A DNA stretch of 64,000 nucleotides from Bradyrhizobium sp. CB1650 (GCF_029761915.1 NZ_CP121695.1:1579501-1643500); one strand, 5' to 3'. Positions 39,230 through 48,156 are shown, numbered from the stretch's first letter. The notes: a model not told the origin generated them from the sequence alone. A program made the numbers and translations.

Positions 39230-40122
39230 GCCATCGCCTCCCGGCGGCGGCCCATCCAGACCAGGCCAAGGCTGATGCCGGCGACCAGCAGCAGCATCAC
39301 GACCGTCACCGCGCTGGAATACCCGATCTCGTTGGTGTCGAAGGCGAGGAGATACGCATAGTAATTTGTGACTTCCGTGACCGTGCCGGGACCGCCGCTG
39401 GTCAAGAGGAAGATCAGCGGGAACGCCTTCACGCTGTCGATCAGGCGGAACATGCCTGAGATCACCAGGATCGGCGTGATGAACGGCAGCGTCACGTACC
39501 AGAAGATCTGCAAGCGGTTGGCGCCGTCGACGAGGGCGGCTTCCGAATATTCGTCCGGAATGGTCTGGAGCGCCGCCAGCACCATCAGGAAGGTGAAGGG
39601 CAGCCACTCCCAGGTGTCGGCGATGATGATCGCGGTCAGCGCGAAATCGACGCTCGAGGTCAGCGCCGGCAGGGTGAAGTGGAGGGCTTGCGCGGCGTAA
39701 TAGAGCGGGCTGATGTCGGGCGTGTAGATCAGCTTCCAGATCACCGCCACCACGATCGGCGGCAGCACCATCGGAATCAGGAAGAAGGTGCGGGCGAATT
39801 CGACGAAGCGCGACGGTACGTTCAACAGCAGCGCGAGCAGCATGCCCAGCAACACCTGGAACAGGACGCCCCAGAACGACAACTTGGCTTGCACGGCAAG
39901 CGAATTGACGAAGCGGGGATCGCCTGGCAGCAGGCCATAGTTGCGCAACGGTGCGCCGAAATCGGTGGCCGAGCCCGGCGCCGTCAACTGGAACGGCGTC
40001 AGGCTCGTCACGACGAGATAGATCGCCGGCAGCACGGCGACCGCGAACAGCACGATCAGGCTCGGCGTGAGCGCGAAGGCGATGAAGGCGCGGCGCTCTC
40101 CGTCAATTCCACCCTGGTTCAA
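39226..40122 (-). CDS. Carbohydrate-type ABC permease (MalF/UgpA-like)
   Basis: The 298-aa membrane protein has six helices and an EAA loop (YSEAALVDGANRLQIFWYVTLPFI), followed by the ITPILVISGMF segment. The frame is open far upstream inside the binding-protein gene; the likely start is TTG 40122, which overlaps the upstream stop as TTGA and leaves the usual short N-terminus before helix 1. A non-ATG start in a stop overlap suggests translational coupling. Confidence 0.88.
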   Translation of the reverse strand: MNQGGIDGERRAFIAFALTPSLIVLFAVAVLPAIYLVVTSLTPFQLTAPGSATDFGAPLRNYGLLPGDPRFVNSLAVQAKLSFWGVLFQVLLGMLLALLLNVPSRFVEFARTFFLIPMVLPPIVVAVIWKLIYTPDISPLYYAAQALHFTLPALTSSVDFALTAIIIADTWEWLPFTFLMVLAALQTIPDEYSEAALVDGANRLQIFWYVTLPFITPILVISGMFRLIDSVKAFPLIFLLTSGGPGTVTEVTNYYAYLLAFDTNEIGYSSAVTVVMLLLVAGISLGLVWMGRRREAMA

Positions 40123-41477
40123 AGCTGGGTCCCGGCTCTGCGAAGTGCTGCGATCGCCTGGTCCTGCGCGGCGTTCATCGCGTCCTTCGCGGGAAGCTGG
40201 CCGGTCGCCACCTGCTCGAACGCCTTGTTGAGGACGTCGCCGACGATCGGGAATTCCTTCACGGTGCGATACGCCATGTAGTTCTCGCCCTTGGCCGGCA
40301 ATTCCAGCACTTCGAGATAGAGCGCGCCGAGGTCTTGGCCGTTCACCGTATTCAGCTTGCGATAGGTATCGCTGGTGATGATCGAGCGCCGGCAGACCGA
40401 GGAATGACCATGCTCCTTGACGAGCCGCATCGAGATGTCGGGGGAGAGCGCCCATTTGATGAATTCCCACGCCGCCTTCTTGTTCTTGGCGTTCTTGGGA
40501 ATGCCCAGTCCCTGGCTGTTCGACGCCGGATGGTCGTGCACGGGGCCGGCCGGCATCCGCACCACGCGCGAGGTGTCCTTCACCTTGCTCTCCTCGGAGA
40601 GCAGGATCGGCGTCACCCAGGCACTGGAATGGATGAAGATGTTGGAGCGGCCGGTGAGCAGCGACTGTCGTGCCTGGTCTTCGGTGTAGGTGAGGACGCC
40701 CTTCGGCGCGCTCTTCAGCAGCCTCGCGTAGAGCTCGATGCCCTCGATGGTCTCGGGCTTGTTCAGAGCCGGCATGATGTCGCCCGGCGGATTTTTGAAG
40801 ATGTTGCCGCCAAAGCCTTGGATGTAGGGCGGCAGGTTCCAGTGATGGAGCTGGAACGAGACGATGCCATTGACGCCGTCGGTGCCGTTGATCTCGGCGC
40901 AGACCTGCTGCAGTTCGGCGAAGGTCTTGGGGATCTTCAGCCCTTTCTTCTCCATCAGATCCATTCGCGACAGCCCCATCACCATCGCGCCGCCTTCCCA
41001 GGAATAGCCGTAGGTGCCGCCCTTGGCGTCGCGATAGGGTACTTGCGCGCCCTCGACGAAGTCCTTCGGATTCCACTCGGCCGGCGTCATGTTGGAATCG
41101 CCGGTGAACTCATCGAGATTGGCGAGCAGCCCGGCCGCCACCCAGCGTGCTGCGAGGATGAAGGTGACGTTGACGAAATCATAGGCCGAGCCGCCCGAGG
41201 ACAGTTCGAGATTGGCCTGCTGGTTGTAGACCGGGAAGGCCGAGAGCTGGAGATCGACCTTCATGCCGGTCTGCTCTTCGAACTCGGGAATGTATTTCTG
41301 CAGCAACGTGAAGAAGCGGTGCTGGAACGAGGCGCCATGCAGCGTGACCCCGGCAAACGGCTTCGTCTGCGCGATCAGCGGCGCCGGAAATGCCGCAAGC
41401 GCCGCGCCTGTGGCGCTTGCTTGCAGCAATTTGCGGCGGGTGATCGCACGCGCGGGTTGGTCCGCCCAGTTCTTCAT
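40119..41477 (-). CDS. Carbohydrate-type ABC substrate-binding protein, Tat-exported
   Basis: The 452-aa extracellular binding protein (family 1 type) has a twin-arginine signal (ITRRKLLQASATGAALAAF, AQ cleavage near 38). The body shows the two-lobe sugar-binding pattern: FEEQTGMKVDLQLS, AWEFIKWALSPDISMRLVKE, AFEQVATGQLPAKDAMNAAQ. GGAGGACATC precedes ATG 41477. It is the first transporter gene, directly downstream of the GntR regulator on the same strand. Confidence 0.9.
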   Translation of the reverse strand: MKNWADQPARAITRRKLLQASATGAALAAFPAPLIAQTKPFAGVTLHGASFQHRFFTLLQKYIPEFEEQTGMKVDLQLSAFPVYNQQANLELSSGGSAYDFVNVTFILAARWVAAGLLANLDEFTGDSNMTPAEWNPKDFVEGAQVPYRDAKGGTYGYSWEGGAMVMGLSRMDLMEKKGLKIPKTFAELQQVCAEINGTDGVNGIVSFQLHHWNLPPYIQGFGGNIFKNPPGDIMPALNKPETIEGIELYARLLKSAPKGVLTYTEDQARQSLLTGRSNIFIHSSAWVTPILLSEESKVKDTSRVVRMPAGPVHDHPASNSQGLGIPKNAKNKKAAWEFIKWALSPDISMRLVKEHGHSSVCRRSIITSDTYRKLNTVNGQDLGALYLEVLELPAKGENYMAYRTVKEFPIVGDVLNKAFEQVATGQLPAKDAMNAAQDQAIAALRRAGTQL

Positions 41478-41508
41478 GATGTCCTCCCTCGATTGCGGCT
41501 TGCTTGAT

Positions 41509-42273
41509 TCAACGCGTCCGTCTGGTGCGGGCGTTATCATCCTCGGCGTCCTTCTTCCGCTGGCGCGACAAGGCCGAGATGATGTTCTGTTCGGTGAGAT
41601 CCATGAGCTTGTGCATGGCCTGGCGCGCGGCGTCGGGATCGCGGGCCCAGATCGCATCGAGGACCGCGCGATGATAGGGCAGGCTCTTGCGCGGCGCGCC
41701 CGGGTTTTGGGTCGACATGTTGAACGACATGCGCAACGCCGCGGCGACGGTAGCGCCGAAGGCGATCAGGAAATCGTTTCCCGTGGCGATGAGAATGCCG
41801 CGATGAAACTGCAGGTCCGGTTCGGCGTAGGCGAGGCGGTCCATTCCGGCTGCGTCCATGCCGCGATAGGCGCGTTCGATCCGGGCGAAGTCCTCGTCGG
41901 AGCCGCGCACGGCGCAGATCGCGCAGGCCTCGGGCTCGACGATCCTGCGGATCTCCAAGAGCTGCTTGGCAAACTCCCGTGTCGGCAGTTCGGACAAGGT
42001 CCAATTGAGCAGTTCCTCGTCGAGCATGTTCCAGTCGATGCGCGCCCGCACATGCGTGCCGGCCTTCTGTTTCGAGGCGATCAGCCCCTTCGCCTTGAGC
42101 AGCGAGAGCGCTTCGCGGATCGACGCGCGGCTGACGTCGAAGCGAGAGGCAAGCTCGATCTCGCGCGGCAAGGTCGTGCCCTCGCGCCACACGCCGGTCA
42201 GGATCAGCCTTGCCACCTCGCGGGCGACCAGGGCGCTCGACTGCGGGCTGTCGTTGTTATCAGGCTTTGCCAC
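41509..42273 (-). CDS. GntR family regulator, FadR/FCD subfamily
   Basis: The 254-aa protein has an N-terminal winged helix (LVAREVARLILTGVWREGTT, LASRFDVSRASIREALSLLK) and an all-helical FCD domain with the metal/ligand pattern DLQFHRGILIATGN and PYHRAVLDAI. FCD regulators usually sense sugar acids or other organic acids. It starts at GTG 42273 and heads the ABC-aroE-like operon, while the sulfatase gene diverges from it; a palindromic operator candidate is in the sulfatase promoter. Confidence 0.93.
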   Translation of the reverse strand: MAKPDNNDSPQSSALVAREVARLILTGVWREGTTLPREIELASRFDVSRASIREALSLLKAKGLIASKQKAGTHVRARIDWNMLDEELLNWTLSELPTREFAKQLLEIRRIVEPEACAICAVRGSDEDFARIERAYRGMDAAGMDRLAYAEPDLQFHRGILIATGNDFLIAFGATVAAALRMSFNMSTQNPGAPRKSLPYHRAVLDAIWARDPDAARQAMHKLMDLTEQNIISALSRQRKKDAEDDNARTRRTR

Positions 42274-42309
42274 GTTGGTTCGGATCCGTGAGCTTAAATG
42301 TCTGATTTA

Positions 42310-42339
42310 TTCTAGGTTAGGAAACGCATGGTCCTAGAA
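42310..42339. promoter_or_regulatory. Inverted repeat TTCTAGG...CCTAGAA
   Basis: TTCTAGG (42310-42316) and CCTAGAA (42333-42339) with a 16-base spacer, plus a third CTAGG at 42354-42358, in the GntR-sulfatase intergenic region on the GntR side. A possible operator for the minus-strand operon; binding factor unknown. Confidence 0.4.
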
Positions 42340-42378
42340 AAGCCGCTCGCGTGCTAGGATAATCCGGACGCGCGAGGT

Positions 42379-42407
42379 TTGACAAGAATTATTATGTCAG
42401 ACATATC
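42379..42407 (+). promoter_or_regulatory. Sulfatase promoter with embedded GntR-type operator
   Basis: A TTGACA -35 box (42379-42384) is followed by a perfect palindrome TATGTCAGACATA (42393-42405), which overlaps the expected -10 position (CATATC). The core TGT-N3-ACA is the pattern bound by FCD/FadR-type GntR proteins, and an FCD-GntR gene diverges from this promoter. A related half, ATGTCTGAT, lies at 42298-42306. Confidence 0.6.
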
Positions 42408-42443
42408 TTCTATTGACTCAACGGCGTGTAGGACAAAACAACC

Positions 42444-43871
42444 GTGACAAAGCCCCATATCGTCCTGGTCATGACCGATCAGCAGCGCTTCGACACGATC
42501 GCGGCGACGGGCCACCCCCATATGAAGACGCCGAATCTCGACCGCCTGGCGCGCGAGGGCGTCTATTTCGACAATTGCTTCATCAATGCGCCGAGCTGCG
42601 TTCCCTCGCGCGCGGCGCTGTTTTCCGGTCTCTATCCGCACGCATCCGGCGTGCTGCGCAACGGACAGGCCTGGCAGAAGACCTGGGTGAGCAAGCTGGC
42701 GGAGGCTGGCTATCACTGCGTCAACGTCGGCAAGATGCACACGATTCCGTACGACGCGAAGGCGGGATTCCACGAACGCTTCGTGGTCGAGAACAAGGAT
42801 CGCTTTTTCGAGGGACGCTGGTTCGCCGACGAACTGGACAAGGCCTTCGCCGCGCACAAGCTCACAAAACCATCCCGTGCCGGCTATCGCAGTCTGCCGG
42901 ATTACGGCGACCGGATGGGAGCATTCACCTGGGAGATGCCGAAGTCGCTGCATCCGGACATTTTTGTCACCGAGACCGCGATGTGGTGGCTGGAGACCCG
43001 TCCCAAGCCCAACGCGCTGTTCATGCAGATCGGCCTGCCCGGACCGCATCCGCCCTATGATCCGCTGCCGGAATATCTCGAGCACTATCTTGGTCGCAAC
43101 GACCTTCCGGTCCCGCAGCCGACAGAGGCCGAGATCGATGGCTTGCCGGCCTATCTGAAAGAGAAGCGGCGTCACGACACCAAGGTCGACCACGACGCCG
43201 TGTCATGGAAGCTCCAGCCGACGCATGAGGAGATGCGGCGCCTGCGGGCGCACTATTATGCGAATGTCACCATGATCGACGAGCAGATCGGCCGGTTGCT
43301 GCAGACGCTGGAGGAGAAGAATTATCTCGACGACTGTGTCCTCATCTTCATGTCGGACCACGGCGACAATCTCGGCGAACATGGCCTCAGCCAGAAATGG
43401 TCGATGTACGAACCCGTCACCCGCATACCGCTGCTGTTCTGGTCGCCAGGACGGTTTACGGGCGGACGGCGGATTGCCGGGAAGTGCCAGCTCTTCGATC
43501 TCGGCCCGACGATCCTCGATCTCGCCGGCGCGCAGCATCCAAAGCCGTGCCAGGCCCGCAGCCTGCTTTCCCCGCTCAAGGGCGAAGACTGGACCGGCCG
43601 CGATTTCGTCTTCAGCGAGCAGGCCGGCGACGTCGCCATGACCGGCGCAAGGCTGATCACCATGGTGCGCGACGATAGATGGAAGGCCACGTTCATTCAC
43701 GGCGCGGAGGATGGTCAGCTCTTCGATCTCGATACCGACCCGCTCGAACGGCGCAATCTCTGGGGCATGCCCGAGCACGCTGGTGTGGTGAGCCGTCTCA
43801 AGGACGCCTTCATCGACTGGCGCCAGAACAGCTTGCTCGAAACGATGGATATGAACGCGGCAGTGCGCTAG
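42444..43871 (+). CDS. Cys-type sulfatase (CxPSR)
   Basis: The 475-aa type I sulfatase has VMTDQQRFD (metal Asp) at the start, the modification motif SCVPSRAALFSGLYP with Cys52 destined to become formylglycine, GKMHT, and the metal site FMSDHGDNLGEHG. It lacks a signal peptide, so it should act in the cytoplasm on an imported sulfate ester. It is divergent from the GntR/ABC operon and its activating enzyme (FGE) is 6.7 kb away. Choline-sulfatase-like length, but the substrate is not assigned. Confidence 0.93.
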   Translation: MTKPHIVLVMTDQQRFDTIAATGHPHMKTPNLDRLAREGVYFDNCFINAPSCVPSRAALFSGLYPHASGVLRNGQAWQKTWVSKLAEAGYHCVNVGKMHTIPYDAKAGFHERFVVENKDRFFEGRWFADELDKAFAAHKLTKPSRAGYRSLPDYGDRMGAFTWEMPKSLHPDIFVTETAMWWLETRPKPNALFMQIGLPGPHPPYDPLPEYLEHYLGRNDLPVPQPTEAEIDGLPAYLKEKRRHDTKVDHDAVSWKLQPTHEEMRRLRAHYYANVTMIDEQIGRLLQTLEEKNYLDDCVLIFMSDHGDNLGEHGLSQKWSMYEPVTRIPLLFWSPGRFTGGRRIAGKCQLFDLGPTILDLAGAQHPKPCQARSLLSPLKGEDWTGRDFVFSEQAGDVAMTGARLITMVRDDRWKATFIHGAEDGQLFDLDTDPLERRNLWGMPEHAGVVSRLKDAFIDWRQNSLLETMDMNAAVR

Positions 43872-43927
43872 CTGCGCTTCCTTGCCCGACTTGCGGCAAG
43901 GCGATCGCATATGCGAATGCAGGAAGA

Positions 43928-44050
43928 CGTCATGCCTGGGCTTGTCCGGGCATCCACGTTCTTTGTACCGCGCGGCAAAGGATGGACGGCCGGGACATAG
44001 GCGAGCGGAAGCGACGCCGTCCTTCGGACGGCTATGCCCGGCCATGACGA
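43928..44050. repeat. Family C palindrome with inserted centre
   Basis: CGTCATGCCTGGGCTTGTCC faces GCTATGCCCGGCCATGACG; the centre carries an extra GACGCCGTCCTTCGGACGGC-type hairpin compared with the copy at 25713-25800. Confidence 0.8.
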
Positions 44051-44092
44051 TGTGGAGGCTTCAGCGCTCCATCATCCGACTTCCACCTTCGA

Positions 44093-45184
44093 TCACCCGA
44101 CCAGGTACTTCCCCACCGCCGCTTCGTCCCATTCGATGCCGTTGCCGGGCGTCTCGTTCGGCAGCGCAAAGCCGTCCTTGATCGCGAGGCGTGTCGCCAG
44201 CACGGCGTCGGCCCAGTCGACATATTCCAGCCAATGCGCGGTCGGCGTCACGCACAAGAGATGCGCGCTGACTTCGGAGAACAGATGCGTCGACATCTCG
44301 ATGCCGGCGGCATGGGCGAGCGAGGCGGCGCGCAGCCAGCCGGTGACGCCGCCGATGCGCTGGACATCCGGCATGACGAAGTCGCACGCCTCCGCGGAGA
44401 GCGCGGCCTGCATGGAAAAGGCGCTGTCAAAATTCTCGCCGATCTGAATCGGCGTACGGAGCGCGTCCGCTATGCGGGCGCAGCCGGCATAGTCGTCGTG
44501 GCGGATCGGCTCCTCGATCCAGGTGAGCCCTTCGTCGTCGAGCATCTCGCCGCGGCGGATCGCCTCGGTGACCGCTAAGGCCTGATTGTAGTCGCACATC
44601 AGCGTCACTTGATCGCCGACCGCCTTGCGCACCGCGCGCACCACGTTCAGGTCCTCCCGCGCATCTGGCCGACCGACACGGATCTTGGCGGCCTGAAAAC
44701 CCTCGGCGAGCAGCTTGTGCGCCTCGTCCACGGCGGCCGCGGCCGGCATGATGCCGAGCCCCTTCGAATTGTAGGCCCGCACCGGCTTCGGCGCGCCGCC
44801 GAGCAGGCGTGCCAATGGCAAGCCGCGTGTGCGGGCCAGGGCATCCCACGCCGCCATGTCGATGCCGGATTGCGCCAGCCGCTGCAGGCCGGCAAGGCCG
44901 AGCAGCGTGAAGCGCTGGGTCAGCTTGCGCTCGACCTCGAACGGCAAGAGCTCGTCACCGGCGAGCATCTCCGACATCTCCGCGACCATCGCCGTCAGTG
45001 GCTTCAAGGCCGCCGGCGTGATCGAGAACAGATAGGCGTGGCCCTGCGCGCCCTGGTCGGTCTCGCAGTCGATCAGCACCAGCGGCGCCTTGGCGACCGC
45101 ACCGGTCGAGGTCTGGAGCGGCAGGTTCATCGGCACGATCACGGGGCGCGCAGTGAAGCGCTTGATGCGGATGGTCGAGGTCAT
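44093..45184 (-). CDS. Mandelate-racemase-like enolase superfamily enzyme
   Basis: The 363-aa protein keeps the enolase-superfamily metal ligands Asp198 (CDYNQ), Glu224 (WIEEP) and Glu250 (IGENF), plus the Asp273/His300 dyad of the mandelate racemase subgroup (STHLF). In the KxK pair the first Lys (167) is kept, but the second position is Arg169 (AAKIRVG). Residue spacing equals mandelate racemase with a shift of three. This favours a sugar-acid dehydratase or epimerase using the His/Asp base. It stands alone beside the sulfatase, separated by a repeat. Confidence 0.88.
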   Translation of the reverse strand: MTSTIRIKRFTARPVIVPMNLPLQTSTGAVAKAPLVLIDCETDQGAQGHAYLFSITPAALKPLTAMVAEMSEMLAGDELLPFEVERKLTQRFTLLGLAGLQRLAQSGIDMAAWDALARTRGLPLARLLGGAPKPVRAYNSKGLGIMPAAAAVDEAHKLLAEGFQAAKIRVGRPDAREDLNVVRAVRKAVGDQVTLMCDYNQALAVTEAIRRGEMLDDEGLTWIEEPIRHDDYAGCARIADALRTPIQIGENFDSAFSMQAALSAEACDFVMPDVQRIGGVTGWLRAASLAHAAGIEMSTHLFSEVSAHLLCVTPTAHWLEYVDWADAVLATRLAIKDGFALPNETPGNGIEWDEAAVGKYLVG

Positions 45185-45362
45185 GGAGGTGTCTCCCGGC
45201 GGAGCCGATGCAGGTCTGCGCCGATCTTAAACGTTCGTCATGAAACGAAAAGGCATTTGCCGCGACCACCATAAAATGGGGTTGCACGTGTCCGCGTTTA
45301 CGGGCTCTCTGCCGCCAGGTCCCTCAGCTTCGCGACGAAAACGCACACAACGGAGCCACAGA

Positions 45363-46925
45363 GTGAAACAAGATATCTCCGAAGAACAGCCCAAGAGCGG
45401 CATCCTCACGGGAGCCGCGATCGTCTTCCTGCTGCTCGCGCTGCCGCTGGCGGTCTGGCTGGACCTGACGGAGCTGAGCAAGACCGCGCTGCGCCGACAG
45501 GCTGCCGATCTCAATTCGGTGATCACGAGCGTGCGCAGCTACTATGCGTCCAATGTGGTCGGGCGCATCCTCGCCAACCCGAACGGCACGACCAAGGTCG
45601 TGCACAATTACGAATCCGTCCCCGGTGCGATCCCGATCCCCGCGACATTGTCACTGGAGCTCGGGCGTGTCATTGGCGCGCAGCAGGAGAACATCACCTA
45701 TCGTTTCGTCTCGGACTTCCCGTTCCAGAACCGCGCTCCGCACCAGCTCGACACGTTCGAGCGAGATGCGCTCGACGTGCTCCGCAAGGATCCCGAGCAG
45801 AAGATCATCGAGACCGAGACCTCGCTGTTCAATGACAAGGTCCGGCTGGTCGCGCCCGTCACGATGGGCCCGGCCTGCGTGAGCTGCCACAACAGCCACC
45901 CGGAGAGTCCGAAGCGGGATTGGAAGGTCGGCGACATCAGAGGCATCCAGGAGGTGATCATCGCCCAGCCGATCGCGGCCAACATCCTCTCGTTCAAGTT
46001 CCTGCTGGCCTACCTGCTGATTGCGGCCGGCTCGGGCCTGTCCTTCCTCTCGCTCCAGCGCCGCCAGGCGGGCCGCATCAAGAACATGAACAAGGAGCTC
46101 GAATCGGCCAACGACTTCCTCGCCTCGCTCTCCATGAAGATATCGCGCTACATCCCGCCCCAGGTCTACAAGAGCATCTTCAGCGGCCAGAAGGACGTCA
46201 CCATCCATACCGAGCGCAAGAAGCTCACCATCTTCTTCTCCGACATCCAGAACTTCACCGCGACCGCCGAACGGCTCCAGCCGGAGCTGTTGACCCAGCT
46301 CCTGAACGAATATTTCACCGAGATGTCGGCGATCGCGCACGAATTCGGCGGCACCATCGACAAGTTCATCGGCGACGCCATGCTGATCTTCTTCGGCGAC
46401 CCGGAGAGCAGGGGCGATCGCGCCGACGCGCAGGCCTGCCTTCAGATGGCCTGGCGCATGCAGCACCGGCTCACCGAGCTCAATGCGAAATGGCGCGCCG
46501 CCGGCATCGAGCAGCCGTTCCGCTCGCGCATGGGCATCAATTCCGGCTATTGCAATGTCGGCAATTTCGGCAGCAGCGATCGCATGGACTACACCATCAT
46601 CGGGGCGGAGGCGAACCTCGCCGCGCGGCTGCAATCGATCGCCGAGCCCGGCGGCATCGTGCTGAGCTACGAGACCTTCGCGCTGGTCAGCGACATCGTC
46701 CGCGCGCACGCGCTGCCGGCGATCACGATGAAAGGCATCAGCCGCGAAGTCATTCCCTATTCGGTCGATGCGCTGAACGATGGAGAGGCCGCCAAGAGCG
46801 GCATCATCACCGAGCGCGCTCCGGGCCTCGAACTCTATCTCGATCCGGCCGTCGTGAAATCCGGCGACGCGGCACGGGTGCGCTCGCTGCTGGAAAGCGC
46901 GCTGGCTGCGCTCAAGCCGGCGTGA
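45363..46925 (+). CDS. Adenylate/guanylate cyclase with periplasmic c-haem (DUF3365/Tll0287-like) sensor
   Basis: The 520-aa protein has a membrane helix (14-34), a periplasmic sensor domain (~40-205) with a c-type haem motif ACVSCHNSHPE (Cys172, Cys175, His176), a second helix (212-231), a short linker, and a class III cyclase domain with FFSDIQNFT (Asp294), IDKFIGDAMLIFFG (Asp338) and MDYTIIGAEANLAARL. The catalytic set is complete. The design couples haem redox state or ligand binding to cAMP/cGMP synthesis. GTG 45363 follows GGAG; the frame is open upstream to 45240 without conserved sequence. Confidence 0.88.
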   Translation: MKQDISEEQPKSGILTGAAIVFLLLALPLAVWLDLTELSKTALRRQAADLNSVITSVRSYYASNVVGRILANPNGTTKVVHNYESVPGAIPIPATLSLELGRVIGAQQENITYRFVSDFPFQNRAPHQLDTFERDALDVLRKDPEQKIIETETSLFNDKVRLVAPVTMGPACVSCHNSHPESPKRDWKVGDIRGIQEVIIAQPIAANILSFKFLLAYLLIAAGSGLSFLSLQRRQAGRIKNMNKELESANDFLASLSMKISRYIPPQVYKSIFSGQKDVTIHTERKKLTIFFSDIQNFTATAERLQPELLTQLLNEYFTEMSAIAHEFGGTIDKFIGDAMLIFFGDPESRGDRADAQACLQMAWRMQHRLTELNAKWRAAGIEQPFRSRMGINSGYCNVGNFGSSDRMDYTIIGAEANLAARLQSIAEPGGIVLSYETFALVSDIVRAHALPAITMKGISREVIPYSVDALNDGEAAKSGIITERAPGLELYLDPAVVKSGDAARVRSLLESALAALKPA

Positions 46926-46932
46926 GGGCGGG

Positions 46933-48156
46933 TCATCGCGTCGCGCCTTCCGTGAATGCGGTTTCGATCACATCGCCGAATGGTTGCCAGGAGCGGCCGT
47001 CAAACTGGACAAGGCGCATTTGCTTGATCGGCAGATAGCTGTCTGGCGAGGTATTCATCCTGATACGGGGCAACGCGACGGAGGGCCGATAGTCCCTGAG
47101 CGAAGCCGCCTGACGCATGATGTTCTCGCGAGATAGGTCCTCGCCGCATTGCTTCAGCACCTGCGTCAGCGCCTCGGCCGCGGCGTAGCCATAGAGCGCA
47201 GCGCTGTTGTTCGTACTTTCTACGTGATGGTACTTGTCCATGAAGGCAAACCAGTCCTTCATGGCAGGATCATCTTTCCATGCGGGATCGCTCGGATCCT
47301 TCAGAAAGGCCGCCGAGATCACGCCGGCCGAATTCTCCAGTCCTGCGGGCGCCATCGCATTGGCGATCGAGGCCGAGGCATCGTTCACGATGAAGACCGG
47401 GTGCCAGTTGAGTGACGCCGCCAGCTTGATCACCTTGGATGCCGTCGACGGCACGCCGAGAAAGACGAAAATATCGGCGCCCGCGCGCTTGAGGATCGAG
47501 ACGTGTCCTTCGAGATGCTCATCGGCGATGTCGAAGGCGATGTCGACGAGGACAAGACGGTTCAGATCGCCAAGACCTTCCTCGATGCCCTTGAGGACCA
47601 TGCGCCCGAACTGGTCGTTCTGCCAAAGCACCACGATCTTGCGATGCGGGTAATAGGCCTGGATGTAGTTGGCGTAGATGCGTCCCTCGGCCTTGTAGGA
47701 CGGCTGCCAGCCCATGGTCCAGGGAAACCGGTTGGGCCGGCTCAGCTCCTCGTCGCCGGAGGCAACGAAAAGCTGCGGAATCTTCCGCTCATTGAGATAC
47801 CGGCGCGTCGCGAGATTGCCGGGTGTGCCGAACGAACCGAACATCAACAGCACGTCGTCCTGCTCGACCAGATTGCGGGTCAGCTCCAGCGCGCTCGCGG
47901 GATCGGAATTGTCGTCGCGCGTGATGAAGCGGACCTTGCGGCCGTTGATGCCGCCACGATCGTTGATCATGTCGAAATAGGCGGCTTCCGCCTTGCCGAT
48001 CGCGCCGAATTCGGAGAGCGGTCCCGAATACGGCATGACGTTGCCGATGCGGATTTCGTTGTCGGTGGCGGATTGCTCCGCATGTTGCTGCGACATCGCC
48101 CCCAGCGAGGCGAGGGCGATCATCACAGCGAACAGCATCCTGCCGGTGACGCGCAT
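46933..48156 (-). CDS. Branched-chain-type ABC substrate-binding protein (Peripla_BP_6)
   Basis: The 407-aa protein has a signal peptide (MRVTGRMLFAVMIALASLGA) and the Leu/Ile/Val-binding fold: IRIGNVMPYSGPLSEFGAIG, DMINDRGGINGRKV, DDNSDPASALELTRNLVE and GSFGTPGNLATRRYLN. Relatives bind amino acids, aromatic acids or short-chain amides. No liv permease or ATPase genes are near. ATG 48156 (GAGG upstream) was preferred over GTG 48165. It is convergent with the cyclase gene, 7 bases apart. Confidence 0.9.
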   Translation of the reverse strand: MRVTGRMLFAVMIALASLGAMSQQHAEQSATDNEIRIGNVMPYSGPLSEFGAIGKAEAAYFDMINDRGGINGRKVRFITRDDNSDPASALELTRNLVEQDDVLLMFGSFGTPGNLATRRYLNERKIPQLFVASGDEELSRPNRFPWTMGWQPSYKAEGRIYANYIQAYYPHRKIVVLWQNDQFGRMVLKGIEEGLGDLNRLVLVDIAFDIADEHLEGHVSILKRAGADIFVFLGVPSTASKVIKLAASLNWHPVFIVNDASASIANAMAPAGLENSAGVISAAFLKDPSDPAWKDDPAMKDWFAFMDKYHHVESTNNSAALYGYAAAEALTQVLKQCGEDLSRENIMRQAASLRDYRPSVALPRIRMNTSPDSYLPIKQMRLVQFDGRSWQPFGDVIETAFTEGATR

